A stretch of 64,000 bases of DNA from Stappia indica (GTDB taxonomy: Bacteria > Pseudomonadota > Alphaproteobacteria > Rhizobiales > Stappiaceae): positions 4,369,001-4,433,000 of the forward strand of contig NZ_CP046908.1 in the NCBI RefSeq assembly GCF_009789575.1, written 5' to 3'. A program made the translations under genes and the position numbers. Each line of letters starts with the position of its first letter. Positions within the stretch are counted from its first letter, which is position 1. This document shows positions 7,464 to 16,211 of the stretch, piece after piece. The notes beneath the pieces were generated by a model that worked only from the letters and a program-made list of their open reading frames with translations, made no database searches and was not told the DNA's origin.

Positions 7464-8396
7464 TCAGCCTGCCCCGCTGCCCAGTTGCGCCTCCAGCGTG
7501 TCGAACGCCTTCTGGAAGACGTTGCCATGCACGTTCGGGATCAGCTCCAGGTCGTCCTGCGGCGAGGCGGTCCAGTCGGCGGTCCACACCGCGAAGGTAT
7601 GGTCGCGGTCGGTGACCGGATAGAGCCGCGCGCCGGCATGGTAGTTCAGCCAGGGCATCGGGCTTTTCAGGATGCGGTAGCGGAAGGCCCGCTCCGTGTC
7701 GGAGAGGTAGGTGAGCTGTTCCCACAAGGCGCCTTCGCCGAACAGGAAGTCGCGAACGCCCGACACCTTGTCGGAGCGGGCGCCCTCCAGCATGTGCATC
7801 TTGGTGATGTCCTCGTGCCAGCCGCCCATGCCGGCAAAATCGCGCATCTTCGCCCAGACCCGGTCGGCCGGCGCGGTGATGGTGCTGGAGGTGAACACCT
7901 TGGCCGGCCGCAGGCCCTGCCAGCGCTCGGCCCCCTCCGGCACGCTCGCGCCAGAAAGCTCTCCGGCGATCTTCTCGGCGAGCGCCGCCAGCCCGGCGGC
8001 GAAGACGTCGCGCGAGACGATTTCGACAAAGCGCCCGGCATCCTCCGGCTTCTCGTCGAAGGTCGCCCACCACTGGACATAGGTCCGCCCGGTGCTGGTC
8101 TCGGGGATCAGCTCCATGCCGGCGACATAGTTCTCCACCGGAAAGGCCGGCGTCACGAAGTTGTAGGTGAAGCTGTAGCGGCTGTCGTCGAGCGACAGCA
8201 GCCGCTCGCGCACGAAGGTGCCGTCACCAAGCGTGAAGGCGCGCACGCAGCCGACCACGTCGGCGGCGAGCCCATCCTCGATCTCGCTCTTCACGATCCC
8301 CGGGTTCCAGTCCGGCAGGCCGTTGAAGTCGCGCACGCATGCCCACACCGCCTCCACCGGCGCATCGATCATGGTGCTTGCGAAAGCCCTTGCCAT
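7464..8396 (-). CDS. Tandem SRPBCC (START/Bet v1-like) protein
   Basis: 310 residues made of two SRPBCC domains in a row. Domain 1 (about 1-145) starts ASTMIDAPVEAVWACVRDFNGLPDWNPGI; domain 2 (about 165-305) starts SSTITAPADRVWAKMRDFAGMGGWHEDI, with the same layout of helix, WxxMRDF and W-rich turn. These helix-grip folds bind small hydrophobic ligands. It is the last gene of the Liv/Tm-1-like operon, 14 bases after the PEP-hydrolase-type gene. The ATG at 8396 is preceded by GGAG at a suitable distance. The ligand is unknown; it may be the compound imported by the ABC transporter upstream. Confidence 0.85.
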   Translation of the reverse strand: MARAFASTMIDAPVEAVWACVRDFNGLPDWNPGIVKSEIEDGLAADVVGCVRAFTLGDGTFVRERLLSLDDSRYSFTYNFVTPAFPVENYVAGMELIPETSTGRTYVQWWATFDEKPEDAGRFVEIVSRDVFAAGLAALAEKIAGELSGASVPEGAERWQGLRPAKVFTSSTITAPADRVWAKMRDFAGMGGWHEDITKMHMLEGARSDKVSGVRDFLFGEGALWEQLTYLSDTERAFRYRILKSPMPWLNYHAGARLYPVTDRDHTFAVWTADWTASPQDDLELIPNVHGNVFQKAFDTLEAQLGSGAG

Positions 8397-8410
8397 GGGT
8401 CGGTCTCCTT

Positions 8411-9277
8411 TCAGAAGCTGAGCTGCTTGAAGCGCTTGGTCTGGTCGATCAGCGCCGTTTCCGCCGGCAGCCGCTCCATCGAGCTGGCGCCGTAGAAGCC
8501 GTTGCAGCCCGGCGTGTTGCGCAGCACGTATTCGGCGTCCTCCGGGTTGGCGATCGGCCCGCCATGGCACATGACGAGAATGTCCGGGCGCACGCTGCGC
8601 GCCGCCTCCGCCCAGGCGCCGATGTCGCGCACGCAGTCCTCCAGCGTGCGCGCGGTCTCCGCGCCGATGGAGCCGCCGGTGGTCAGGCCCATATGCGCGA
8701 CCAGGATGTCGGCGCCGGCCTCGGCCATGGCGATGGCTTCCTCGGACGAGAAGACATAGGGCGTCGTCAGCATGTCCTTCTCGGCGGCCAGCCGGATCAT
8801 CTCCACCTCGTGGTAGAAGCCCATGCCGGTCTCCTCCAGGTTCTGGCGGAACATCCCGTCGATCAGCCCGACGGTCGGGAAGTTCTGCACCCCGGCAAAG
8901 CCGAGCGCCTTCAGCCGGTCGAGGTGGTCGTGCATGATCACGAAAGGATCGGTGCCGTTGACGCCGGCCAGCACCGGCGTGTGGGTGACGACGGGCAGCA
9001 CCTCGCGCGCCATGTCGAGCACGATCTCGTTGGCATTGCCATAGGCCAGCACGCCGGCCAGCGAGCCGCGCCCGGCCATGCGGTAGCGGCCGGAATTGTA
9101 GATGACGATGAGGTCGATGCCGCCGGCTTCCTCGCATTTCGCCGAAAGACCGGTGCCGGCGCCGCCGCCGATGATCGGGACGCGGCGCTTCGCCATGTCC
9201 TGGAACCGGTCCAGCAGCTCGCGGCGCGTCGGCCGGGCGGGGCGCGAGGGGGTCTTGGGTGTGGGTGTTTCGTTCAT
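8411..9277 (-). CDS. PEP-hydrolase/TIM-barrel signal transduction family protein (Tm-1 C-half homologue)
   Basis: 288 residues. After a short Thr/Pro-rich start comes [40 protein letters not shown], the signature of the PEP_hydrolase/TIM-barrel family, then [13 protein letters not shown], a conserved acidic EVEMIRLA strand, and [17 protein letters not shown]. In tomato Tm-1 (an inhibitor of tobamovirus replication) this domain is the C-terminal half, joined to a UPF0261 N-half; here the halves are separate genes overlapping by four bases (ATGA). Structures of bacterial members are TIM barrels, but no reaction is established. It is expected to act together with the UPF0261 product. Confidence 0.85.
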   Translation of the reverse strand: MNETPTPKTPSRPARPTRRELLDRFQDMAKRRVPIIGGGAGTGLSAKCEEAGGIDLIVIYNSGRYRMAGRGSLAGVLAYGNANEIVLDMAREVLPVVTHTPVLAGVNGTDPFVIMHDHLDRLKALGFAGVQNFPTVGLIDGMFRQNLEETGMGFYHEVEMIRLAAEKDMLTTPYVFSSEEAIAMAEAGADILVAHMGLTTGGSIGAETARTLEDCVRDIGAWAEAARSVRPDILVMCHGGPIANPEDAEYVLRNTPGCNGFYGASSMERLPAETALIDQTKRFKQLSF

Positions 9278-10473
9278 GACGCGATCTTTCGGAATTCGGC
9301 GACCGCCGCATCGGCGAAGGCCGGATCGTTGATGTTGAAGGGCAGTTCGATCAGCTGGCGCTTGGGTGTGGTGACCAGGGTCTCGCGAATGGCGGCGAAC
9401 AGCGCCGCATCGGCCTGCGGGTCGTGGAAGGGCATGCCGGGCGCGTCGATGGCCGAGACGCCGCCGAGCGGCAGCAGGAAGCGCACCTCGCCCTCGCAGC
9501 GGTTCAGCCGTTCGGCGATCCACCGGCCGATCTCCGCGTTCTCTTCCGCCGTGGTGCGCATCAGGGTCACCTGCGGATTGTGCACATAGAGGTTGCGGTC
9601 CCGGTACGTCTCCGGAACCGTTTCCAGCGCGCCGAAATTCACCATGTCCACCGCCCCGACCGAGCCGACATAGGGCAGGCGGGTGCGTGCCACCGCGCCG
9701 AAGCGGTCCTGCGTGCAGGGAAACACCCCGCCCATCAGAAGGTCCGGAACCTCGGTCGTGGTGGTGTCGATCATGCCGGCGAGCAGGCCGGATTCCGCCA
9801 GCTTCTCCATCGACTGGCCGCCGGTGCCGGTGGCGTGGAAGACGTAGCACTCGTAGGTGTCGTCCAGCCGTTCGCGCAGCTGGTCGACGCAGGTCGTGGT
9901 GACGCCGAACATGGTCAGGCCGACGCCCGGCAGGTCGCCGCTCGCCTTCGGCGCCTGCCACTGCGCCATGCCGGCGACGGCATGGGCGGCATTGGCGATG
10001 ATCTGCCGGCTGATGGCGTTGAGCCCGGCGACATCTGTCACCGAATACATCATGGCGATGTCGGTCGGCCCGACATAGGGCGCCACGTTGCTCGACGCGA
10101 CGGTGGAGACCATCAGCTTGGGCACGCCGACCGGCAGCGCCCGCATTGCCGTGGTCACCAGCGCCGTGTTGCCCGACCCGCCAAGGCCGAGCACCGCGCC
10201 GATGTCCTGCCGGGCGGTGAGCCAGATGGTCAGCGCCTCGGCCATCGCGCCGACGGCCGCGCCCCGGTCGGTGCCGCCGAGCACGGCGTCCACCCCGCCG
10301 GGATGCTGTGCGGCGACCTCGCGGGCGGGCACGTCGGCCACGTCCGTCTCGCCGCGGGTTCCCACATCCACCAGCACCGCATCGACACCGGCGGCCCGGA
10401 TCAGCGACCTGGCATAGGCCAGCTCCTCCGCCTTGGTGTCGCAGGTGCCGACAACATAGACCGTCTTGCCCAT
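9274..10473 (-). CDS. UPF0261 / Tm-1-like ATP-binding protein (Tm-1 N-half homologue)
   Basis: 399 residues. The start [18 protein letters not shown], the glycine-rich [26 protein letters not shown], the [25 protein letters not shown] segment and [14 protein letters not shown] are the conserved blocks of UPF0261. In tomato Tm-1 this domain binds ATP and viral replication protein; in bacteria its job is unknown. The first ATG with a ribosome site (GGGAGAAAG, 10473) was preferred over a longer frame to 10623 that has no family similarity. LivF ends 19 bases upstream in the same operon, linking it to import of some solute. Confidence 0.88.
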   Translation of the reverse strand: MGKTVYVVGTCDTKAEELAYARSLIRAAGVDAVLVDVGTRGETDVADVPAREVAAQHPGGVDAVLGGTDRGAAVGAMAEALTIWLTARQDIGAVLGLGGSGNTALVTTAMRALPVGVPKLMVSTVASSNVAPYVGPTDIAMMYSVTDVAGLNAISRQIIANAAHAVAGMAQWQAPKASGDLPGVGLTMFGVTTTCVDQLRERLDDTYECYVFHATGTGGQSMEKLAESGLLAGMIDTTTTEVPDLLMGGVFPCTQDRFGAVARTRLPYVGSVGAVDMVNFGALETVPETYRDRNLYVHNPQVTLMRTTAEENAEIGRWIAERLNRCEGEVRFLLPLGGVSAIDAPGMPFHDPQADAALFAAIRETLVTTPKRQLIELPFNINDPAFADAAVAEFRKIAS

Positions 10474-10492
10474 GCAAGCTTTCTCCCGTTCT

Positions 10493-11202
<710 letters not shown>

Positions 11203-11203
<1 letters not shown>

Positions 11204-12003
11204 CAGTGTTCGCCTCCAAGATAGATCGCCTGGACCAGCGGATCGTCGGCGATCCGGTCGGGCGTGCTTTCCACCACCACCTCGCCGTCCTTCATCACCG
11301 TGACCTTGTCCGAGTTGGGCAGGGCCACGTCCATGTCGTGCTCGATCAGGATCAGCGTCAGCTCGCGCGGCAGGTCGCGGATCAGCTTGACCAGCTCCGG
11401 CCGCTCTGCCGCCGAAAGCCCCGCCGCCGGCTCGTCCAGCATCAGCAGGCGCGGATCGGAGGCGAGCGCCATGCCCACCTCCACCTGCCGGCGCTGGCCG
11501 TGCGAAAGCGACTGGATGCGCGCCTGCGCAATCGTGTCGACGCGCACCTGCTCGGCCAGCAGCCTTGCCTTGGCGAGCGCGGCATCGCCCCGCCCCGCCT
11601 TCCACAGCGACAGGCGTCCGGGCATTGCCCCGCGCACCGCGAGATAGAGGTTCTCCAGGACGCTCAGCCCGTCGAACAGCAGCGAGCTCTGATAGGTGCG
11701 GCCGATGCCGAGCCGCGCCCGTTTGTGCGGCTGCAGGTGGGTGATGTCCTCGCCGAACAGCAGGATGCGCCCGGCGGTCGGCGGATGGTCGCCGCAGATC
11801 GTGTTGAACAGCGTGGTCTTGCCGGCTCCGTTGGGGCCGAGGATCGCGCGCCGCTCGCCCGGCGCGATGGTGATCGACACATTGCTGACGGCCTTGAGCG
11901 CGCCGAAGCTGCGGGCGACGTTTTCCGTCACCAGGGCAGGGGTCGCGGCCGCCGTCGGCCCCGAAGTCTCCGTCCGGCCCTTGCGTGTCGTCGTGTCCAG
12001 CAT
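11203..12003 (-). CDS. livG: Branched-chain amino-acid-type ABC transporter ATP-binding protein LivG
   Basis: 266 residues. Walker A is GPNGAGKTT, the signature is SLSHGQRRQVEVGMAL (SHGQ in place of SGGQ, common in LivG-like proteins), Walker B is LLMLDEPAAGLS, and ILIEHDMDVAL holds the switch His. The LivG-type block INTICGDHPPTAGRI follows Walker A. The first 25 residues are a Thr/Ala-rich extension; the ATG at 12003 could be replaced by a later start. Pairs with LivF as the ATPase of the importer. Confidence 0.92.
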
Positions 12004-12077
12004 CTGGTGTCTTTGCCTGTTGCTATCGAAAGGAGCCTCCCCCCGCAGCGCGCGGGAGGAGGCAGGCTGGAAGGGCC

Positions 12078-13343
12078 TCAGTTGGCCGGCGGGCAGTCGG
12101 GATTGTCGCGCGAGGGGGCGCCGAGCGCCAGGAACGCCTCCCGGTCCATGCCCATCGTCTGGGTCACGCCCTCGGTCTTGCCGAAGGCCTCAGTCCGCAG
12201 CGTGCCGCCGTCGTTGACGATCCGGGTCAGGAAGATGTCGGAGATCGCCTGCCGGTTTTCGTCGAGACGGACATTCGCGCCCATCGGGTTCTTGAACTCG
12301 ACCTTGGCCAGCGCCTCCTGGAAGGCCTTCTGGCCGTCCGACAGGTCGCCGTCCACTTCGTCCAGCGCCAGCAGCACCGCCTTGGTGTTGGTGTAGTAGT
12401 TGAAGGCGTGGATCGAGGGCGAGTCGAAGCCGTCCGGGAAGCGCTTGCGATAGGCGGCGACCCATTCCACCCACATCGGATCCTCGTTGAGGTCGGCGAT
12501 CGGGCCGGCCGCCAGCATGCCCTCCATCAGCCGCTGGTGCGGGCCGCGGGCGCTCAGCAGCGTCTGGTCGGCGGTGATCGAGCCGCCGATGATCGGCAGG
12601 TCGCCGCCGGCCTCGGCGTACTGGGTCAGGAAGGCGAGGGCGTCGGTGCCGCCCTGGATCAGCACGATGGCGCCGGCATCTTCCGGAATGTTGGCGATGA
12701 TCGAGCCGAAGTCGGTGGTGTTCAGCGGCGACCACAGCTTGGTCACTGCACCGCCCGCCTGGCAGTATTCGAGCATGAAGCCCATCGCCTGCGCATAGGG
12801 GAAGGCGTAGTCGGCGGCGACCAGCGCCACGTGTTCGACATTCATGTCCTTGTAGACGTGGTTGCCGAGGCCGGCCATCCACTGGGTGCCTTCCGTGCTG
12901 AAGCGGAAGAAGTTCGGCGACGCATCGCGCAAGGTGGTGTCGGCGGCGCCCGACGAGCCGTTGACGATGGTCTTGCCCTCCAGCGTGCGCGAGTAGTCGC
13001 GCAGCGCGATGCCTTCCGCGCCCGACAGCGGGCCGACGATGATGTCGACATTGTCCTGCTCGATCAGCTTGCGGGCGCGGGCCAGCGCCACATCGGCCTG
13101 GGCGTTGGAGGATTCGCGGATCCACTCGATCTTCTTGCCGTCGATCGTGTAGTCGACCTCCTCCAGCGCCATTTCCATGGCGCGGTAGGCGTCCTGGCCG
13201 CCGGTGGCGAAGGGGCCTTCCAGCGTGGTGATCGAGCCGAGCTTGATGACGTCCTGCGCGGCGGCGGCACCGATCCCCGCCAGTGCGAACAGGCCGGCGG
13301 CCAGCGCCGTCGCGGTCTTGAGTGCCAGTTTCTTCCTGAGCAT
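12078..13343 (-). CDS. Liv-type ABC transporter periplasmic substrate-binding protein
   Basis: 421 residues. A Sec signal peptide with basic start MLRKKLALK, an Ala-rich core and an AAAAQ cleavage site ends near residue 29. The mature protein is a type I periplasmic binding fold (Peripla_BP_6): IKLGSITTLEGPFATGGQDAYRAMEMALEEV, NVDIIVGPLSG and NVEHVALVAADYAFPYAQA are typical. It binds the solute and delivers it to LivHM. The place between livM and livG in one operon makes its partners clear; ligand cannot be read from sequence. Confidence 0.9.
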   Translation of the reverse strand: MLRKKLALKTATALAAGLFALAGIGAAAAQDVIKLGSITTLEGPFATGGQDAYRAMEMALEEVDYTIDGKKIEWIRESSNAQADVALARARKLIEQDNVDIIVGPLSGAEGIALRDYSRTLEGKTIVNGSSGAADTTLRDASPNFFRFSTEGTQWMAGLGNHVYKDMNVEHVALVAADYAFPYAQAMGFMLEYCQAGGAVTKLWSPLNTTDFGSIIANIPEDAGAIVLIQGGTDALAFLTQYAEAGGDLPIIGGSITADQTLLSARGPHQRLMEGMLAAGPIADLNEDPMWVEWVAAYRKRFPDGFDSPSIHAFNYYTNTKAVLLALDEVDGDLSDGQKAFQEALAKVEFKNPMGANVRLDENRQAISDIFLTRIVNDGGTLRTEAFGKTEGVTQTMGMDREAFLALGAPSRDNPDCPPAN

Positions 13344-13461
13344 GGTCTTCTCCCCTTGTGATGTGTTCGGCCGTTTCTCCTCCGCGGCCGGGCTCCGGTG
13401 GTGCCGGCCTTGCGGCCGGTGTCTGCCTGCGGCGCCGGAGCCGGGCTGCCGCAGGAATTCC

Positions 13462-14463
13462 TCAGTGCGGCGTGCCGCCGTCTCCCGCGTCCTTGCGCTT
13501 GCCCCACCCGGTCAGGCGCTTGCCGAGCCCCAGCACCCCGTCGGGCGAGGCCACGACGATGCCGAGGAAGACGAGGCCGATCAGCGTGTTGAAGCGGTCG
13601 CGGTCGTAGATCGTGGCGGCGAACGTATCGATCAGCGTGAAGATCACCGCGCCGATGAAGGCGCCGACCGGATGGCCGAGGCCGCCGATGACGGACATCA
13701 CCAGTACGTTGACCGTCGCCGTCATGCCGATGGAACCGGGCGTGATGCCGATATTGTAGAAGGTGATCAGCACGCCGCCGCAGCCGGCGATGAAGCCCGC
13801 CATGGCGAAGGCGGCGATCCGGTGAACGGCGACGTTGTAGCCGAGCGCTGCCACCCGGCGCGGGTTGTCGCGAATGCCCTGCAGAACCAGGCCGAACGGC
13901 GTGCGCACCACATATAGCACGAGCAGGTAGAGCAGCGCCGAGACGGTCAGCGCCACGTAATAGAACACCGTATGGGCGCGGAACGGCTGGCCGAACAGGT
14001 CCGGCCCGACGACGTTGCGGATGCCCTCGTAGCCGTTGAACCAGTCGATGTTGGACTGGGCGAACAGGCTGAAGCCGACCGCCAGCGCCAGGGTGATCAT
14101 CAGCAGGTAGATGTCGCGGGTGCGGATCGCGATCAGCCCGACCACGGCGCCGGCAAGGGTTGCGGCCAGCACGGCGAGCGGCATGGCGAGCCAGTAGCTG
14201 ACGGCGCTCGCGCTGGCCGGGATCGCCGTCGGCGCCAGGATCGCCACCGTGTAGCCGGCGATGCCGGCGAGCATCGTCTGGGCCAGCGAGATGAAGCCGC
14301 CATAGCTCGCCAGGAAGGTGATCGACAGCGCCACGATCCCGTAGATCAGCGAGCGGCCGAGAATGCCGCTCAGCCAGAAATCGGGCAGCAGCAGCGGCAG
14401 GGCGACGAGGATCGCCAGCGCCAGCGCGGTGAGGGCCCAGTGGCTGCGGGACATCAGGCTCAT
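13462..14463 (-). CDS. livM: Branched-chain amino-acid-type ABC transporter permease LivM
   Basis: 333 residues and about nine membrane spans. LivM motifs include YGIVALSITFLASYGGFISLAQTMLAGIAGY, the EAA-like loop GLVLQGIRDNPRRVAALGYNV, and IGGLGHPVGAFIGAVIF. The C-terminal tail is charged and cytosolic. The ATG at 14463 overlaps the LivH stop by four bases (ATGA). Together with LivH it forms the inner-membrane channel of the importer. Confidence 0.92.
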   Translation of the reverse strand: MSLMSRSHWALTALALAILVALPLLLPDFWLSGILGRSLIYGIVALSITFLASYGGFISLAQTMLAGIAGYTVAILAPTAIPASASAVSYWLAMPLAVLAATLAGAVVGLIAIRTRDIYLLMITLALAVGFSLFAQSNIDWFNGYEGIRNVVGPDLFGQPFRAHTVFYYVALTVSALLYLLVLYVVRTPFGLVLQGIRDNPRRVAALGYNVAVHRIAAFAMAGFIAGCGGVLITFYNIGITPGSIGMTATVNVLVMSVIGGLGHPVGAFIGAVIFTLIDTFAATIYDRDRFNTLIGLVFLGIVVASPDGVLGLGKRLTGWGKRKDAGDGGTPH

Positions 14464-15338
14464 CGGCCGGTCCTCCCGAGCAGGCCCTGCGGGCGGACCG
14501 CCAGCACGGCGACCATGATCGCGAAGGTCAGGATGACCGAGTAGGTCGGAAACAGCGCCTGGCCCCATTGCTCGGCGACGCCGATCAGGATCGCGCCGAT
14601 GGCCGTGCCGCCGATGGAGCCCATGCCGCCGACGATCACCACGACCAGCGAGGTCAGCAGGAACTTGACGTCGACCCCGAGCGCGACCGGCTGGGCGGTG
14701 GCGCCGACGACGCCGCCAAGGCCGGCGAGCCCGGCGCCGAGCGCGAAGGTCGCCACCGCGATCAGCGGCACGTTGACGCCGCAGGCGGCCAGCATCTGCC
14801 GGTCGTCGACGCCGGCCCGCACCATGATGCCGAGCCGTGTCTTGTTGAGCAGCAGCCACAGTCCGACGCCGACCGCCAGCGCAAGGCCGATCTGTAACAG
14901 GCGGAAGGTCGAGTAGCGGCCGATCACCGGCACCGGCGTCGGGCCGAACAGGGCGTCGGGCGCAAAGAACTGGAAGGGATTGCCGCCGAAATGCGCCAGC
15001 AGCTGATCGGCGATGATGATCGACAGGCCGATGGTCACCAGCGCCTGCCGCAGCTCCTGTCCCTGCATCCAGCCGAGGAAGACGACCTGCATCACCACGC
15101 CGGCCACTGCCGCGGCGGCGACGCCGGCCAGCAGCCCGGCATACCAGGCATAGCCGGCCGTGGCATTGGAGGCGTAGAGGCTGTCGAAGACGGCGAACCC
15201 GACATAGGCGCCGATCAGGTAGAGCGATCCGTGCGCCATGTTGACCGTGCGCATCAGGCCGAATATCAGAGAGAAACCGCTGGCAACGATGAAGTAGAGA
15301 GCGGCCAGAGTGAGGCCGTTCAACGTCACCGTGATCAT
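14460..15338 (-). CDS. livH: Branched-chain amino-acid-type ABC transporter permease LivH
   Basis: 292 residues, first gene of the importer/Tm-1-like operon. It carries the LivH opening GLTLAALYFIVASGFSLIFG, the RTVNMAHGSLYLIGAY block, the coupling loop TRLGIMVRAGVDDRQMLAACGVN and VVIVGGMGSIGG. The frame stays open upstream to 15434 with a TTG, but family length and the MITVTLNGL start support ATG at 15338. A near-match to a sigma-54 promoter lies about 130 bases upstream. Confidence 0.9.
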   Translation of the reverse strand: MITVTLNGLTLAALYFIVASGFSLIFGLMRTVNMAHGSLYLIGAYVGFAVFDSLYASNATAGYAWYAGLLAGVAAAAVAGVVMQVVFLGWMQGQELRQALVTIGLSIIIADQLLAHFGGNPFQFFAPDALFGPTPVPVIGRYSTFRLLQIGLALAVGVGLWLLLNKTRLGIMVRAGVDDRQMLAACGVNVPLIAVATFALGAGLAGLGGVVGATAQPVALGVDVKFLLTSLVVVIVGGMGSIGGTAIGAILIGVAEQWGQALFPTYSVILTFAIMVAVLAVRPQGLLGRTGR

Positions 15339-15468
15339 GAACTGAAGCGACAAAAATCCCTCCCGTGCGAAAGATCGTCGATCTTCCGCCCAAAGCTTTT
15401 GTTTCTTGTGAGGGAAAGTTTCGGCTCCTCCCAAAACCTCCCGATCTGCCGAGGATATTTACAAGGGC

Positions 15469-15483
15469 GGAAGATCCGTGCCA
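15469..15483 (-). promoter_or_regulatory. Possible sigma-54 (-24/-12) promoter before livH
   Basis: On the minus strand the sequence reads TGGCACGGATCTTCC: a perfect TGGCAC -24 box and a -12 box TTCC instead of TTGC, at the usual spacing (GG, ten bases, then CC instead of GC). It lies about 130 bases before the livH start. The GC doublet that sigma-54 normally needs is broken, so this is a weak call. Confidence 0.35.
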
Positions 15484-15503
15484 GAAGCATATTTCGATGT
15501 TTT

Positions 15504-15530
15504 TGGGTAAGAATGGGTAAGATGGGTCAG
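15504..15530. repeat. Three 10-bp phased TGGGTAAGA repeats in a divergent promoter region
   Basis: TGGGTAAGA occurs at 15504 and 15514, and a partial copy TGGGTCA at 15524, each exactly 10 bases apart, so all copies face the same side of the helix. They lie just before the plus-strand start at 15536 and upstream of the livH promoter region on the other strand. Likely a tandem regulator site. Confidence 0.6.
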
Positions 15531-15535
15531 CGACC

Positions 15536-16204
15536 ATGCCATTGAATTTGCCGATCCTGGCCCGCCCGCCGGCCGGGCCGCCAGAGGGGGACGTCCATGG
15601 CGACGTCCTGCTCGCCCCGTTCATGGCGGAGGTCGCGCCGGCCCATCGCGAGCTTGTCGGCGTCCTGCCGGTGAGCGATGTCAACGCCGCCATGCTGGAG
15701 GTGCTGCGGGCAGGTGGCCAGACACTTGCCGGCCCGCACACGGTTGCCGGGCTGATGCTGGTCGACCCGTTCCTGCGCCTGCGCGACGCGACGCTGGCGC
15801 TGTCCGCCGCCGGTGTCGCGGCGGTCGCCAACTATCCGACGGTGCAGCTGATCGACGGCGAGACGGCCCGCGTCTTCGACAGCGCTGGGGCGGGCGTCGC
15901 GCGCGAGATCGCGGTGCTGGCCGCCTTTCGCGAGGCCGGCTTCGAGACGGTCGCCTTCGCCGCCTCGCTCGACAGCGCCCGCGTCATGCTGCGCCACGGC
16001 CCCTCGCGGCTGGTGCTGCATCCGGGTCTCGCGCTTGCCGACTGGCGCGAGCGGGCCGCTTCCAGCCTTGCCATCGCCCACATGATTCCCGTCTTGCGCG
16101 ACCAGGGCGACACGCCGCTGCTGGTCTATCGCCCGCATGGCTTCGGCCACGAGCTCGACCAGGCCGAGGCGCTGGCCGACGGGCTTGCCTGGGTCGCCGA
16201 CTGA
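15536..16204 (+). CDS. Short divergent PEP-hydrolase/TIM-barrel family protein
   Basis: 222 residues. It resembles the middle and end of the PEP_hydrolase/TIM-barrel family: AVANYPTVQLIDGETARVFDSAGAGVAREIAVLAAFREAGFETVAF matches the family block with NFPTVxLIDG, the acidic E in REIAVL and the next strand. However, the N-terminal [10 protein letters not shown] and NSGRYR motifs are missing, so a key part of the presumed active site is gone. It is divergent from livH and convergent with the sigma-54-type regulator (7-base gap). Possibly a ligand-binding or regulatory relative of the intact copy at 8411-9277. Confidence 0.65.
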   Translation: MPLNLPILARPPAGPPEGDVHGDVLLAPFMAEVAPAHRELVGVLPVSDVNAAMLEVLRAGGQTLAGPHTVAGLMLVDPFLRLRDATLALSAAGVAAVANYPTVQLIDGETARVFDSAGAGVAREIAVLAAFREAGFETVAFAASLDSARVMLRHGPSRLVLHPGLALADWRERAASSLAIAHMIPVLRDQGDTPLLVYRPHGFGHELDQAEALADGLAWVAD

Positions 16205-16211
16205 GCGGTTT

